Assembly: GCA_027335515.1 (NCBI GenBank) | Contig: DAHWHT010000072.1 | Coordinates: 1 to 31,098, forward strand | Source of the DNA: Clostridia bacterium | GTDB lineage: Bacteria > Bacillota_E > RBS10-35 > JAJYVN01 | Length of the DNA: 31,098 nt | Reading direction: 5' to 3' | Part shown: positions 1 to 8,125 of the stretch, piece by piece | How the letters are laid out: the number at the start of each line of letters is the position of its first letter | How positions within the stretch are numbered: the stretch's first letter is position 1 | The notes under the pieces: model-generated | What the model saw: the letters and a program-made list of their open reading frames with translations, nothing else | Databases searched by the model: none | What the model was told of the DNA's origin: nothing | Program-made: the position numbers and the translations under genes

Positions 1-787
1 TGTCGCGCAGCATACCGCCGCCGCCACCGATCACGATCCCCTTTTGGGACTCCCGCTCCACATAGAGTGTGGCCCCCACGTAGATCATGCCGTTGTCGCG
101 CGGCAGCCACTGATCCACCGTGACCGCCACGGCGTGCGGCACCTCCTCGCGCAACCGCGCCAGTGCCTGCTCCCGCACCAGTTCCGCCGCCAGCACCTGT
201 TCCGGCTGATCGGTGGACACATCGGCGGGGAAGTATGGGGGACCGGGCGGCAACCGCTCGATCAGGGCTGCGCGCAGTTCCGCCACACCCTCCCCCGTCT
301 GCGCCGAGGTGGCGAGCACGGCGTCGAAGGGCGGCCCGCCCCCGGCCAGGGCGGCATACGCGGCAAACCGCGAGCGCCGTTCCTGGGCGTCGGCGGGTAC
401 CAGATCGATCTTGTTGAGCACGAGAATGCAGGGACTGCCGGAGCCCGCCGCATACTGCGCGGCCCTGCGGTCCCCCTCCCCCGGCTGCGGCGCCGAGGCG
501 TCGACCACCAGGCAGGCGACCTCCACGCCGTCCGCGGCGTCGCGGGCCTCCTGAAGCATCCGTCGGCCGAGTTGGTGGCGGGGGCGATGCACCCCGGGGG
601 TGTCGACCAGCACGAGTTGTCCGCGTTCCAGGTGCACCACGCCCAGAATCCGCCGCCGCGTCGTCTGGGGCTTGTCGGAGACGATCGCGACCTTGTCGCC
701 CACCAGACGGTTGCACAAGCTGGACTTGCCGACGTTCGGGCGACCCAGCAGCGCGGCGAATCCCGACCGGAACTCCGAAGTCAACAC
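1..787 (-). CDS. era: GTPase Era (3' end cut by window edge)
   Basis: Era is a KH-domain GTPase that binds the 3' end of 16S rRNA and assists 30S maturation at the membrane. The first 262 codons are visible. The G1 motif GRPNVGKSSL lies at about residues 12-21, the effector segment SDKPQTTRRR follows, then G3 DTPGVH, G4 NKID and a G5-like TSA. The KH domain begins near the left edge with KGIVIGGGGGMLRD, where the usual GKGG-type loop has a glycine in place of the lysine. Start: GTG at 787 overlaps the dgkA stop by 7 nt, and TTG at 784 (TTGA overlap) is equally possible; a GGGGGAAGG ribosome site lies just upstream. cdd, often found between dgkA and era in Bacillota, is absent. About 40 C-terminal residues are outside the window. 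Confidence 0.96.
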   Translation of the reverse strand, partial: MLTSEFRSGFAALLGRPNVGKSSLCNRLVGDKVAIVSDKPQTTRRRILGVVHLERGQLVLVDTPGVHRPRHQLGRRMLQEARDAADGVEVACLVVDASAPQPGEGDRRAAQYAAGSGSPCILVLNKIDLVPADAQERRSRFAAYAALAGGGPPFDAVLATSAQTGEGVAELRAALIERLPPGPPYFPADVSTDQPEQVLAAELVREQALARLREEVPHAVAVTVDQWLPRDNGMIYVGATLYVERESQKGIVIGGGGGMLRD

Positions 788-1296
788 GCGCGCCTTCCCC
801 CCAGCGGCAGCAGGATCTGACCCCCGAAAACGGCCAGTCCCACGACAACCGCCACCGCGACGAGCGGGCGCACGCGCGCGGCCGCCAAGACGAGGGCCGG
901 CTCGCGCCACACCGGCCAGAAGGCGGCGAGGACCACGGCCGCCGCCCCCCCCGCCGCCACGAGCACCGCGCCGGCCGCCAGGTCCTTGGCGGCGCCGGCC
1001 AGGGGATGGCGCTCGGCGGTCGCCAGATCGACGGCGACCTCGACCGCCGCGTTCATCGCCTCCATGGCCAGCACCGCGGCGGCCGCCGCCACCAGGGCAC
1101 CCACCCGTCCGGCCGCAAGCCCCTGGAGCCACGCCAGCGACAGCACCGCCCAGGCGCAACCCAACTGAACGCGGAAGTTGCGTTCGCTGGCCCAAACCCG
1201 GCCCACGCCGGCGGCCGCGTGGACGAAGCTGCGCAGGAACGGTCCCGCCGGTGGCCGCAGGGCCGGTTCGGACGCGGTCCGTCCCACCGGTCGCAC
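781..1296 (-). CDS. dgkA: Diacylglycerol kinase/undecaprenol kinase, DgkA family
   Basis: Small integral membrane lipid kinase of the DgkA type. In Gram-positive bacteria this family phosphorylates mainly undecaprenol, feeding the lipid carrier of the cell wall. Seen: ERNFRVQLG near residue 40 (ATP/Mg site 1), the signature MEAMNAAVEVAVDL followed by a histidine and AKDLAAGAV (catalytic glutamates and Mg site), and three to four hydrophobic segments including a C-terminal one. About 171 aa, slightly longer than usual, with a loop and extra helix at the end. Start GTG 1296 is 4 nt past the ybeY stop; GTG 1287 is possible, and the open frame continues up to 1362 inside ybeY. Part of the ybeY-dgkA-era run. 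The family call is firm; the substrate is inferred. Confidence 0.9.
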   Translation of the reverse strand: MRPVGRTASEPALRPPAGPFLRSFVHAAAGVGRVWASERNFRVQLGCAWAVLSLAWLQGLAAGRVGALVAAAAAVLAMEAMNAAVEVAVDLATAERHPLAGAAKDLAAGAVLVAAGGAAAVVLAAFWPVWREPALVLAAARVRPLVAVAVVVGLAVFGGQILLPLGGRRAC

Positions 1297-1300
1297 GCCG

Positions 1301-1759
1301 TCAGCGCCCAATGCCCATGCCGGCCAAGACCGCTTCGGCCGACGCGGCCATCGCGCTGGCACCCGCCTCGTCCGCGTCGTCCAATCCCAGAAGGTGCAGG
1401 GCGCCGTGCACCGCGAGGTAGCACAGTTCGCGCAGCCGACTGTGCCCGTATGCCTCGGCCTGCGCGGCGGCGCGTTCCAGCGACACGACCACGTCGCCCA
1501 GGTGGGCGGGCTCCCCCGGCGGCAGGGGTGCCGGGTCGTCCGGATCGACGCCGAACGACAGCACGTCGGTCGGCCGGTCGAGCGCGCGATAGGTGCGGTT
1601 CAACGTCCGCAACAGGGCGTCGTCCGCCAGGTGGACACAGACCGAGGCACCCGCAACCCCGTGCGCCTCAAGCACGGCCTCAACCGCACGCCCCACGACC
1701 GCACGCTCCTGCGCGGACGGTTCCCCGACCCCCTCGGCCACCGTCAACTCCACCGCCAC
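1301..1759 (-). CDS. ybeY: Endoribonuclease YbeY (rRNA maturation factor), with altered zinc motif
   Basis: YbeY is a small zinc-dependent RNase acting in 16S rRNA 3'-end maturation and 70S quality control. Seen: the conserved LNRTYRALDRPTDVLSF block containing the family arginine, and the metal motif HGALHLLGLDD. The family pattern is HGxLHLxGYDH; here the third ligand position is Asp and the preceding Tyr is Leu. About 152 aa from GTG 1759, chosen because a GGGGGG ribosome site lies 7 nt upstream; ATG 1801 (166 aa) is in frame but has no visible ribosome site. It lies between yqfF and dgkA as in most Bacillota. Asp can bind zinc, so the protein may still be active, but the canonical three-histidine site is not present. 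Confidence 0.92.
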   Translation of the reverse strand: MAVELTVAEGVGEPSAQERAVVGRAVEAVLEAHGVAGASVCVHLADDALLRTLNRTYRALDRPTDVLSFGVDPDDPAPLPPGEPAHLGDVVVSLERAAAQAEAYGHSRLRELCYLAVHGALHLLGLDDADEAGASAMAASAEAVLAGMGIGR

Positions 1760-1810
1760 GCCGCCACCCCCCGCTCGACCACTATTGTATCCGCCAGCCA
1801 TGAACGCCGC

Positions 1811-4171
1811 TCAGCCGTCACGGTTCGGGGGCAGCCCGGCGCCGCCGCGCCGCGATCGCCGCAGGATGGGCAGCCCCGCGCGCAGCGACGGCCGCCGTCC
1901 CCCCGGCGTGGGCGCCGCGGCCTCCTGGGTCGGCGGCTCCGCTTCAGGGCCGTCGGACGTCGGGTAGACAATCCGAGCATGGTAGGCGCCGATCAGAATG
2001 GCGCGAAACGTGGAGCCGATCGTCTCGATGTCCCGCAGGGTCAGGGGAACGCGGTCCAACTGCCCCCCCTCCAGCCGCTCGTGCACCAGGCGCCGGATGG
2101 TCCCGTCGATCGTGTCGCCGTCTGGACGGGCCAGGGCGCGCACGGTCGCCTCGACCCCGTCGGCGAGCATCACCACCGCGGTCTCCCGACTGTGCGGCAG
2201 CGGCCCCTCATAACGAAAATCCGCTTCGCGCACCGCCACCGCCTCCGCACCCGCCTGCTCGGCGGCCCGCTGCGCCTGGGTGTAGAAGTAGCGGACCAGG
2301 GTCGTGCCGTGGTGCGTGCGGATGAAATCGATGATCTCCCGCGGCAAACGCGCCCGCCGCGCCATCTCGGCACCATCCCGGGTGTGGCTGACGATCACCT
2401 GCGCCGAAAGCCGCGGCGACAGTTGGTCGTGTGGGTTTTCCCCGCCCATCTGGTTTTCGACAAAGAAGGCCGGCCGCTTCATCTTGCCGATGTCGTGGTA
2501 GTAGGCGCCGACGCGCGCCAGGAGCGGATCGGCCCCGATCGCCTGACAGGCCGCCTCGCTGAGATTGGCCACCATCAGACTGTGGTGGTAGGTGCCGGGG
2601 GCCTCCACCAGCAGACGGCGCAACAGCGGCTGGCCGGGATTGGCCAGTTCCAGCAGCTTGAACGGGGTCAGCACCCCGAGCGCCTCGGCGTAGGGCAGGG
2701 TGCCGATGGCCAGCACACCCGACAGCAGGCCCGTGAAGCCGGCCGAGACCACGTCCCACGGCAGGGGCGCCGACGTGCCGCCAAACAGGGCGGTCCCGCT
2801 GCCGGATCCACCAAGGAACAGCCCCCCGAGCACCCCGGCGGCGGCGGCGCCCACCCCCGCCGCATACAGCCCGGCGCGCAGCAGGTCCGATCGCTGCGCG
2901 ACGCGCCGCACGGCGAAGGCCGCCGTCCAACTGGCGGCCACGGCGCACGCCCCCACGGCGAGGTTGTGGTCCAAGAGCCCCGCCACCACGCCCCCCAGCC
3001 CGCCGACAAAGACGCCGACCGCGGGGTCGAAGGCGACGGCGGCCAGCATCGCGGCCCACGGAACGGGCGCCAGGAACGGAGAGAGCTGCATACCCAGGCG
3101 CACCGCACCGAGGGCCGCCAAGAGCACCGACCCGAAAAGCACAAGTTCCCACTCATGACCGAGGGTCTCCGGCCGGAACTGCGCCAAAAAGGCCCAGCAC
3201 AACCCGGAAAACAACCCCGCCAGCAGCAGGGAGCCCGAAAGCAGCCCCAGGGTGCCCCCGGGGTGCAGCAGCCCGGCATCCCGCAGCACGGAGATCTCAT
3301 CCCGCGTCACCCGGTCGCCGGCCCGCACGATCACCTGCCCGCGGCCGATGACGACCGGCGTCACCTTGGCCTCCGCGGCGGAGCGCGCCGCCGCCGTGGC
3401 GGTGGCGTCGGGAAACCGGTTGGCCACCAGGGATTGGGTCGCCAGGGCGGCCAAGACGCGGTTGACCGGGCTCGGCGCCGCCAGCGAGAGCACGTCGTTT
3501 TGCAACTGGGTGCGGTCCACCGCCCGCTGGCTGGACCGCACCCCCGCCGTCAGGAATTGGGAGAGGCGCGAGCGGGCCTGGGCGCTGGCCGCGCCAAGCG
3601 TCGTTCCTGGAGCCTGCAGCACGGCCCGGTAGTCCGCGCCCGAAACGGGCAGGTGCAACCGGCGGCGCAGGCTGGCCACGGCCTGGGCCCGTGTGGTCTG
3701 GCCGGCGGACGACGCCGGGGATGCGGAGGAAGAAGATGAAGATGATGACGAAGATGATGCGCCCGTTGAGGAAGCCGGTGCGCGGACGGGGTGCGCCGCA
3801 AGCAGGGCCCGCGCCGACTCGATGGCCCGAATGCCGCTGTCGTACGCGGAGAGCGCATCCTGGGTGACGGCCGTGTCCGTGCGATACACCGTGGCCACCT
3901 TGTCCGCGGCCGCCTGGAGCAGCTGCTGCGTGGTCGGCCGGTCGACCATGTCGCGCGGTGCCTTGATGGTGAACCGCGCCACCTGACCGGCGCGAAGGTT
4001 GACCTCGCGCGGCAGGCTCACCGAGGCAAACAGCAGGCCGGCGGCGATCACAAAGAACGCCACCCACAACGGCCGCCGCACCGACGGGTCGCGCAATGCC
4101 GCGGCCAATCCGCGCGCGACGGCCCAGCGAGGCCGGCCGTCCGCCGCCACCCCGGCCGCCCCCTTTCGCAC
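1811..4171 (-). CDS. yqfF: Membrane HD phosphohydrolase, PgpH/YqfF family (c-di-AMP phosphodiesterase)
   Basis: Seven-transmembrane receptor-type HD protein; characterised relatives (Listeria PgpH) hydrolyse c-di-AMP. Layout of the 786 aa: a TM helix at about 35-52, an extracytoplasmic 7TMR-HDED region to about 300, a block of seven hydrophobic helices at 305-500, then a cytosolic HD domain with YHHSLMVANL (527-536), YYHDIGK (557-563), a histidine in SHTRDG (about 596), THHGTT (619-624) and ADGVEA (670-675) as metal ligands. An 11-serine run at residues 139-149 interrupts the extracellular part. GTG start at 4171 lies 11 nt after the phoH stop. It sits between phoH and ybeY as in B. subtilis. 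The c-di-AMP role comes from the family. Confidence 0.95.
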   Translation of the reverse strand: MRKGAAGVAADGRPRWAVARGLAAALRDPSVRRPLWVAFFVIAAGLLFASVSLPREVNLRAGQVARFTIKAPRDMVDRPTTQQLLQAAADKVATVYRTDTAVTQDALSAYDSGIRAIESARALLAAHPVRAPASSTGASSSSSSSSSSSASPASSAGQTTRAQAVASLRRRLHLPVSGADYRAVLQAPGTTLGAASAQARSRLSQFLTAGVRSSQRAVDRTQLQNDVLSLAAPSPVNRVLAALATQSLVANRFPDATATAAARSAAEAKVTPVVIGRGQVIVRAGDRVTRDEISVLRDAGLLHPGGTLGLLSGSLLLAGLFSGLCWAFLAQFRPETLGHEWELVLFGSVLLAALGAVRLGMQLSPFLAPVPWAAMLAAVAFDPAVGVFVGGLGGVVAGLLDHNLAVGACAVAASWTAAFAVRRVAQRSDLLRAGLYAAGVGAAAAGVLGGLFLGGSGSGTALFGGTSAPLPWDVVSAGFTGLLSGVLAIGTLPYAEALGVLTPFKLLELANPGQPLLRRLLVEAPGTYHHSLMVANLSEAACQAIGADPLLARVGAYYHDIGKMKRPAFFVENQMGGENPHDQLSPRLSAQVIVSHTRDGAEMARRARLPREIIDFIRTHHGTTLVRYFYTQAQRAAEQAGAEAVAVREADFRYEGPLPHSRETAVVMLADGVEATVRALARPDGDTIDGTIRRLVHERLEGGQLDRVPLTLRDIETIGSTFRAILIGAYHARIVYPTSDGPEAEPPTQEAAAPTPGGRRPSLRAGLPILRRSRRGGAGLPPNRDG
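3725..3757 (-). repeat. Serine-codon microsatellite inside yqfF
   Basis: A run of 11 serine codons of mixed TCA/TCT/TCG/TCC type encodes residues 139-149 of the extracellular domain. It is a short AT-richer island in DNA of otherwise about 70% GC, flanked by further Ser/Ala/Pro codons. It looks like a slippage-prone linker and is not a conserved part of the family. Confidence 0.85.
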
Positions 4172-4182
4172 CCGCGGGGACG

Positions 4183-5232
4183 TCAGCCCGCACCCGTGGG
4201 CAGGCCGGCCCGCGCGACGGCGCGCTGTTCGTAGGCCCGGATGATCGCCTGCACGAGGGGATGGCGCACCACGTCCGACTCATCGAGGTGCACAAACGAC
4301 ATCCCGGGCACGGCGTCCAAAACGGTACGTGCCTCGACCAGCCCCGAGGAGCGCTCGGCGGGCAGGTCCACCTGCGTGATGTCGCCGGTGACCACGGCGC
4401 GGCTTCCAAAGCCCAGGCGCGTCAAGAACATCTTCATCTGCTCGCCGGTGGTGTTCTGAGCCTCGTCCAGGATGACGAAGGCGTCGTCCAGGGTGCGGCC
4501 GCGCATATAGGCCAGGGGGGCCACCTCGATCGCACCCCGCTGCATGTGGCGCTCGTAGGCCTCGACGCCCATGATGTCATACAGCGCGTCATAGAGCGGC
4601 CTCAGGTAGGGGTCGACCTTCTCCTGCAGGTCGCCGGGCAGGAATCCGAGCTTCTCACCGGCCTCGACCGCGGGGCGGGTGAGCACGATGCGGCTGACCT
4701 CGCGGTTCTTGAAGGCGGTGATCGCAAAGGCCATGGCCAGGTATGTCTTGCCGGTGCCGGCCGGGCCGATGCAAAAGGTCAGGGCGTGGGCGCGCATCGC
4801 CTCGACGTAGCGCTGCTGGCCCAAGGTCTTGGGCCGGATGGCCTTGCCGCGCACCGTCGTGCAGACCGCGTCCTGCCAGAGGGACTCCAGGCGGTCCGCC
4901 TGACCCCGCCGCACCACGTCCACCGCATACTGCACATCGCGCAATTGCAGTTCCCGCCCGGTCTCGGTCAGACGCAGCAGGCGCTCCAGCAGGCCCTGGG
5001 CCTGCGCCGCCGCGTCGCCGCTGATGACCACCTCGTTGCCGCGGGCCAGAATGCGCACCCCGAGCCCGGCCTCAACCGCCCGCAGGTGCTCTTCGTGCCT
5101 CCCATACAGCTGCACGGCGCGCTGGTTGTCCGGGACGGAAAAATGAAGCGGTTCCGGCTCTGCCAGCGACGACCCCTCCCCCACGGACCGGGCAGGTCGG
5201 ACCTGCGCCGGCCGACCCCGGCACGGTATCAA
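4183..5232 (-). CDS. phoH: PhoH-like ATPase
   Basis: Cytosolic P-loop NTPase of the PhoH family, related to superfamily-I helicase cores and usually coupled with YbeY in RNA metabolism. Seen: an N-terminal KH-like/PhoH-N region (about 27-110, with VVISGD), Walker A GPAGTGKTYLA at 156-166, RPAVEAGEKLGFLPGD at 186-201, Walker B FVILDEAQN at 252-260, and VTGDITQVDL at 281-290. Start TTG 5232 overlaps the yqfD stop in a TTGA junction, suggesting translational coupling; an internal GTG near 5184 would remove the Cys/Arg-rich first 16 residues. Length 349 aa, versus about 320 in relatives, so the internal start is a real alternative. Confidence 0.94.
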   Translation of the reverse strand: MIPCRGRPAQVRPARSVGEGSSLAEPEPLHFSVPDNQRAVQLYGRHEEHLRAVEAGLGVRILARGNEVVISGDAAAQAQGLLERLLRLTETGRELQLRDVQYAVDVVRRGQADRLESLWQDAVCTTVRGKAIRPKTLGQQRYVEAMRAHALTFCIGPAGTGKTYLAMAFAITAFKNREVSRIVLTRPAVEAGEKLGFLPGDLQEKVDPYLRPLYDALYDIMGVEAYERHMQRGAIEVAPLAYMRGRTLDDAFVILDEAQNTTGEQMKMFLTRLGFGSRAVVTGDITQVDLPAERSSGLVEARTVLDAVPGMSFVHLDESDVVRHPLVQAIIRAYEQRAVARAGLPTGAG

Positions 5233-6482
5233 CGCCCCACGGCCGGCGGGCCGGTGGCGGCCTGGGCCGCCGCTCCGGCCGGCAGCGGACGGAACACCCC
5301 GATATTGTCTTCGCTTTCGACGAGTAATTCAACGCCCACCCGGTCCCCCGGCAGGGCAAACACGCTGGCGCGCTCCGCGATCACCCGGGCGCCGCGCGAA
5401 AGGTGCGGCAGCAGGAAGGCGCGGGCCGACGCGGTCGCGAGCTCGCCGGCGGCCGCCACCGAGAGGCGGCGCAGCACGTGGGTCACGCCGACGTAACGCT
5501 GCGTGACCCACTGCACCGGCAGGGTGAGGCCGCGCCAGGTCGGTGGGCCCTGCACCCGGCGCTCGAGGTGGTAGCCCCCGCGCGGGGCGCGTCCCAGGCT
5601 CGGCACGGGCAGGGAACGGCCGGCGACCACCAGCGCGTGCCGCACCCAGGTGTGCCCGTCCGGCAGCGCCAGGCTGACGGTGCGCGAAGCCTCGGCATAC
5701 GCCCCGAGCCACGTGCGTCCGATCACCGTACCGGCGGCGTGCACCGGGGTCGGTACCGGCCCGCCGGCGGTGCGCGAGGGCGCCATCGGCACGATCCCCT
5801 GAATCAGCACCTGGCCCGCCTGCACCCGATCCCCCGAATGCACCAGGGCCTGTCCGGTCTGCACCTCGATGGCGCTCACCACCCCGGCGTGGGCGGCGAC
5901 GATATCGCCTGGCTGGGCCACCTGCTCGTGGGCCGGCGCCGGCTGCAACCGCTCCATCACCTGCACGGTGGCCAGGGTACCGCGTAGCCGCACCGCCGCC
6001 CACGCCAGGTCCGGCACCAGCATCGGCAGCCGCCGCGCCACGCGCTGGGCATCGATGCTCGCCCGCCAAACCCCTGGACGCACCCCGAGTTGCGCGGCCG
6101 CATACCGGACCTCGGCCGCCGGCAGGCGCTCAACCCCCTGGATCTGAACAAACCACACGCAGCTGGAAAGAACATAGAGCGCGGCGGCGCCGAAAAGCGC
6201 ACCGAAAACCAGCACCGGCCGCCGCCGCAGCCGCCCCAGTTCCACGGGCAGGCCCGCGCGCCGCACAATGCGCAGCCGCGCCCCCCCGGCGCGGGCCGCG
6301 GGGCGCACGCGGCGGAACTCGGCGAGGCGCAGGCACAGGTGCACCCGACCCAGCGCCACCCGGCCGTCGCGCAGCGCAACCCGATCGGCAAGCAGCCGGT
6401 CAAAGAGGGCGGCCGGACGAACCGCCCGCCCCTCCACCCGCACGTAGCCCGCCAGCCACCAGGAAAGCCCTCCCCTGCCCAC
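5229..6482 (-). CDS. yqfD: Sporulation protein YqfD
   Basis: YqfD family (417 aa), a membrane-anchored protein conserved in endospore formers and made in the mother cell in B. subtilis; its biochemical role is unknown. Seen: a cytosolic N-terminal segment with the FDRLLADRV region, one hydrophobic helix at about 90-110 followed by VWFVQIQGVERLP, then a long extracytoplasmic beta-rich region. Start GTG 6482 has a strong GGGGGAGG ribosome site placed between the yqfC stop (6500) and the start. Order yqfC-yqfD-phoH is the standard Bacillota cluster. It supports an endospore-forming lineage, although some non-sporulating relatives keep it. Confidence 0.9.
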   Translation of the reverse strand: MGRGGLSWWLAGYVRVEGRAVRPAALFDRLLADRVALRDGRVALGRVHLCLRLAEFRRVRPAARAGGARLRIVRRAGLPVELGRLRRRPVLVFGALFGAAALYVLSSCVWFVQIQGVERLPAAEVRYAAAQLGVRPGVWRASIDAQRVARRLPMLVPDLAWAAVRLRGTLATVQVMERLQPAPAHEQVAQPGDIVAAHAGVVSAIEVQTGQALVHSGDRVQAGQVLIQGIVPMAPSRTAGGPVPTPVHAAGTVIGRTWLGAYAEASRTVSLALPDGHTWVRHALVVAGRSLPVPSLGRAPRGGYHLERRVQGPPTWRGLTLPVQWVTQRYVGVTHVLRRLSVAAAGELATASARAFLLPHLSRGARVIAERASVFALPGDRVGVELLVESEDNIGVFRPLPAGAAAQAATGPPAVGR

Positions 6483-6497
6483 CCGGCACCTCCCCCA

Positions 6498-6842
6498 CTA
6501 CCCAGGTGCCGAAAGCGGCGCGAAGGCGACCCGGGTGACGCAGCCGCGCACCACGATCTCGCCCTCGCGCACCGCCGCCAGATCGAGGTCGCTGCCCTCC
6601 ACGACGATGCAGCCGTCGCGGGTGCCGATCACCACGCGCGTCGGCGCAAACGCGAGCAGCCCGTGGTGGTTTTCCACCACAAGTTGCAGGGAACCGATCA
6701 GGGTCAGCCGCGGCACGTCGAAAACCAGGTCGGCGGATACGTCCAACGCATCCACCATGGCAGAGCGCAGACGCTGCCCCAGCCCCGGCCGGCGGCCGGG
6801 GTCTCCCGGGGCCGACGTCGGTCCCCCGGGCGGTTGCGGCAC
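6498..6842 (-). CDS. yqfC: Sporulation protein YqfC (YabP/YqfC family)
   Basis: Small YabP/YqfC-type protein, about 114 aa. The family core runs from DVPRLTLIGSLQLVVENHHG through FAPTRVVIGTRDGCIVVEGSDL to GEIVVRGCV. Start GTG 6842 is supported by a GGAGGGGGG ribosome site 7 nt upstream; a longer open frame continues upstream, but it would overlap the dodecin gene on the other strand and has no homologous look. Forms a unit with yqfD, 15 nt downstream. In B. subtilis yqfC is SigE-dependent; no convincing SigE promoter was recognised here. Confidence 0.86.
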   Translation of the reverse strand: MPQPPGGPTSAPGDPGRRPGLGQRLRSAMVDALDVSADLVFDVPRLTLIGSLQLVVENHHGLLAFAPTRVVIGTRDGCIVVEGSDLDLAAVREGEIVVRGCVTRVAFAPLSAPG

Positions 6843-6998
6843 GCCTGCGCCCCCCTCCACACCGAGGCTATGTGCACCGCGGCGGCGGGAGACCACGGCG
6901 CCGCCGCGCGGGTGGGCACGCGAAGAATGGCGCCCATCGTCCCTGCACACGCTGTCAAGCGGTCGCCGCGTTCGGCGGCCGAAAGGGGCGGGGCCGCG

Positions 6999-7244
6999 GT
7001 GGCAGGGGTGGTCAACGTGATCGAATTGGTGGCGGACGCCGAGGGCGGCTGGGTCGAAGCCGTGCAGAACGCCGTGCGCGAGGCCGGACGGACCGTGCGG
7101 CACATCACCGGCGTCGAGGTGACGAATCTGACGGCCATGGTCGAAGACGGGCGCATCAAGAGCTACCGCGCCAACGTCAACCTCGCGTTCGTGGTGGAAG
7201 GCCACAGGGGCGAAGAACCGCGGGAGTCGGACGCCGGACTCTAG
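6999..7244 (+). CDS. Dodecin family flavin-binding protein
   Basis: Dodecins are small beta-alpha-beta-beta proteins that assemble as dodecamers and store or buffer flavins. Seen: VVNVIELVADAEGGW, then EAVQNAVREAGRTVRHITG, VEVTNLTAMVEDGRI and YRANVNLAFVVE, matching the whole dodecin fold. GTG 6999 (81 aa) is chosen because a GGGGCGGGG stretch lies upstream; GTG 7008 (78 aa) is also good. It is the only plus-strand gene in the first 16 kb, divergent from yqfC (157 bp between starts) and tail-to-tail with yqeY, with which it shares the palindromic CTAG containing both stop codons. It probably has its own promoter in 6843-6998, which I could not identify. The C-terminal tail is acidic and variable. 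Confidence 0.9.
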   Translation: MAGVVNVIELVADAEGGWVEAVQNAVREAGRTVRHITGVEVTNLTAMVEDGRIKSYRANVNLAFVVEGHRGEEPRESDAGL

Positions 7245-7699
7245 CTCCCGGCGAGCAGGCGCCGCGCGACGGCGGAGACCGTCGCGCCGTCGGCGCGGCC
7301 GCGCACCTGCGGCAAAACCGCCGCCATCACCCGGCCGAGGTCGCCCGGACCGGATGCGCCAACGTCGGCGATGGCGGCGCGCACCGCAGCCTCCACCGCC
7401 TCGGGCGACAGGGGCTCGGGCAGGTACCCGGACAGGACCGCCAACTCCTCATGCAACTGGCGCTCGGCCTCCGGCCTGCCGCGGCCGCGGATGCCCTCCA
7501 GGGCATCGTGGCGCTGCCTCGCCTGTCGCTGCAGGACCGCCAGCACGCCGGCATCGTCCAGCGCGGCGTTGCCCTGCGCGATTTCGGCATTGCGCACCTC
7601 GGCGATCACCATCCGCAGCACCGACAGGCGCAGCCGCCCGTCGGCGCGCGCCCGCATCGCCTCGATCATGTCCGCCCGCAACCGCTCGGTCAGTGCCAC
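7241..7699 (-). CDS. yqeY: GatB/YqeY domain protein
   Basis: YqeY family, about 152 aa, an all-helical protein related to the C-terminal tRNA-binding domain of GatB; it is thought to touch tRNA, but its function is not established. Seen: LTERLRADMIEAMRARADGR at the N-terminus, LSVLRMVIAEVRNAEI, RQRHDALEGIRGRGRPE, LSGYLPEPLS and GDLGRVMAAVLPQVRGRADG, the normal family order. Start GTG 7699 with AGAGGGG 6 nt upstream; the open frame continues upstream into the HIT gene without family similarity. rpsU, usually adjacent in Bacillota, is not present. Confidence 0.93.
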   Translation of the reverse strand: MALTERLRADMIEAMRARADGRLRLSVLRMVIAEVRNAEIAQGNAALDDAGVLAVLQRQARQRHDALEGIRGRGRPEAERQLHEELAVLSGYLPEPLSPEAVEAAVRAAIADVGASGPGDLGRVMAAVLPQVRGRADGATVSAVARRLLAGS

Positions 7700-7764
7700 C
7701 GCGCACCCCTCTTCCGCCGCAAACCGTCTGCGCCAGGCGGCACGGGGCCGCTGCACGCCCGCGC

Positions 7765-8106
7765 TCATCCCGGAGGCCAGGTCATGGGGCGGCCACCCAA
7801 CAGATGCAGGTGCAGATGGTTCACGGTCTGTCCACCCTCGGGGCCGGTGTTGACCACCACGCGGTAGCCGTCGCCCAGCCGGAGCTCCACGGCGAGATCC
7901 CGGCAGGCGGCCAACAGCCGCCCGAGGGCGGGCGTCCCCTCCCGGGGCACCGCGTCCAGGTTGGCCCAATGGGCGCGCGGTACAACCAGGATGTGGGTCG
8001 GCGCCTGCGGGTGGAGGTCCGCAAAGGCAATCAGATCCGGCTCATCCCGCAGCAGACGCGTCGGCAACACCCCCGCCGCGATGCGGCAAAAGACGCACTC
8101 GGACAC
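7765..8106 (-). CDS. HIT family protein (HinT-like nucleotide hydrolase)
   Basis: Histidine-triad protein of 113 aa. Seen: the N-terminal CVFCRIAAG, the hydrophobic core DLIAFADLHPQAPTHILVVPRAH, and the triad HLHLHLLGGRPM with NTGPEGGQTVNH before it. HinT-like members hydrolyse purine nucleoside phosphoramidates and aminoacyl-adenylates. Start GTG 8106 behind GGAAGGGGGGG; it ends upstream of yqeY with a 65-nt gap. In B. subtilis an equivalent is not in this exact position, so the ddl-HIT pair looks like a lineage-specific insertion into the conserved cluster. Confidence 0.93.
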   Translation of the reverse strand: MSECVFCRIAAGVLPTRLLRDEPDLIAFADLHPQAPTHILVVPRAHWANLDAVPREGTPALGRLLAACRDLAVELRLGDGYRVVVNTGPEGGQTVNHLHLHLLGGRPMTWPPG

Positions 8107-8125
8107 CGACCGCCCCCCCTTCCGC

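Noticed and set aside
44..820. Long open frames on the plus strand opposite era, and similar long frames opposite most minus-strand genes
   Set aside because: They are antisense shadows typical of high-GC DNA; the opposite strand carries recognised families in full.
1178..3739. 853-codon plus-strand open frame across dgkA, ybeY and yqfF
   Set aside because: Composed of Arg/Gly/Pro-rich sequence without any domain; three well-conserved genes lie on the other strand.
6930..6958. Perfect TTGACA on the minus strand (6958-6953) upstream of yqfC
   Set aside because: No -10 hexamer at 16-18 nt; the nearest candidate, CATTCT, is 23 nt away, so it is not called a promoter.
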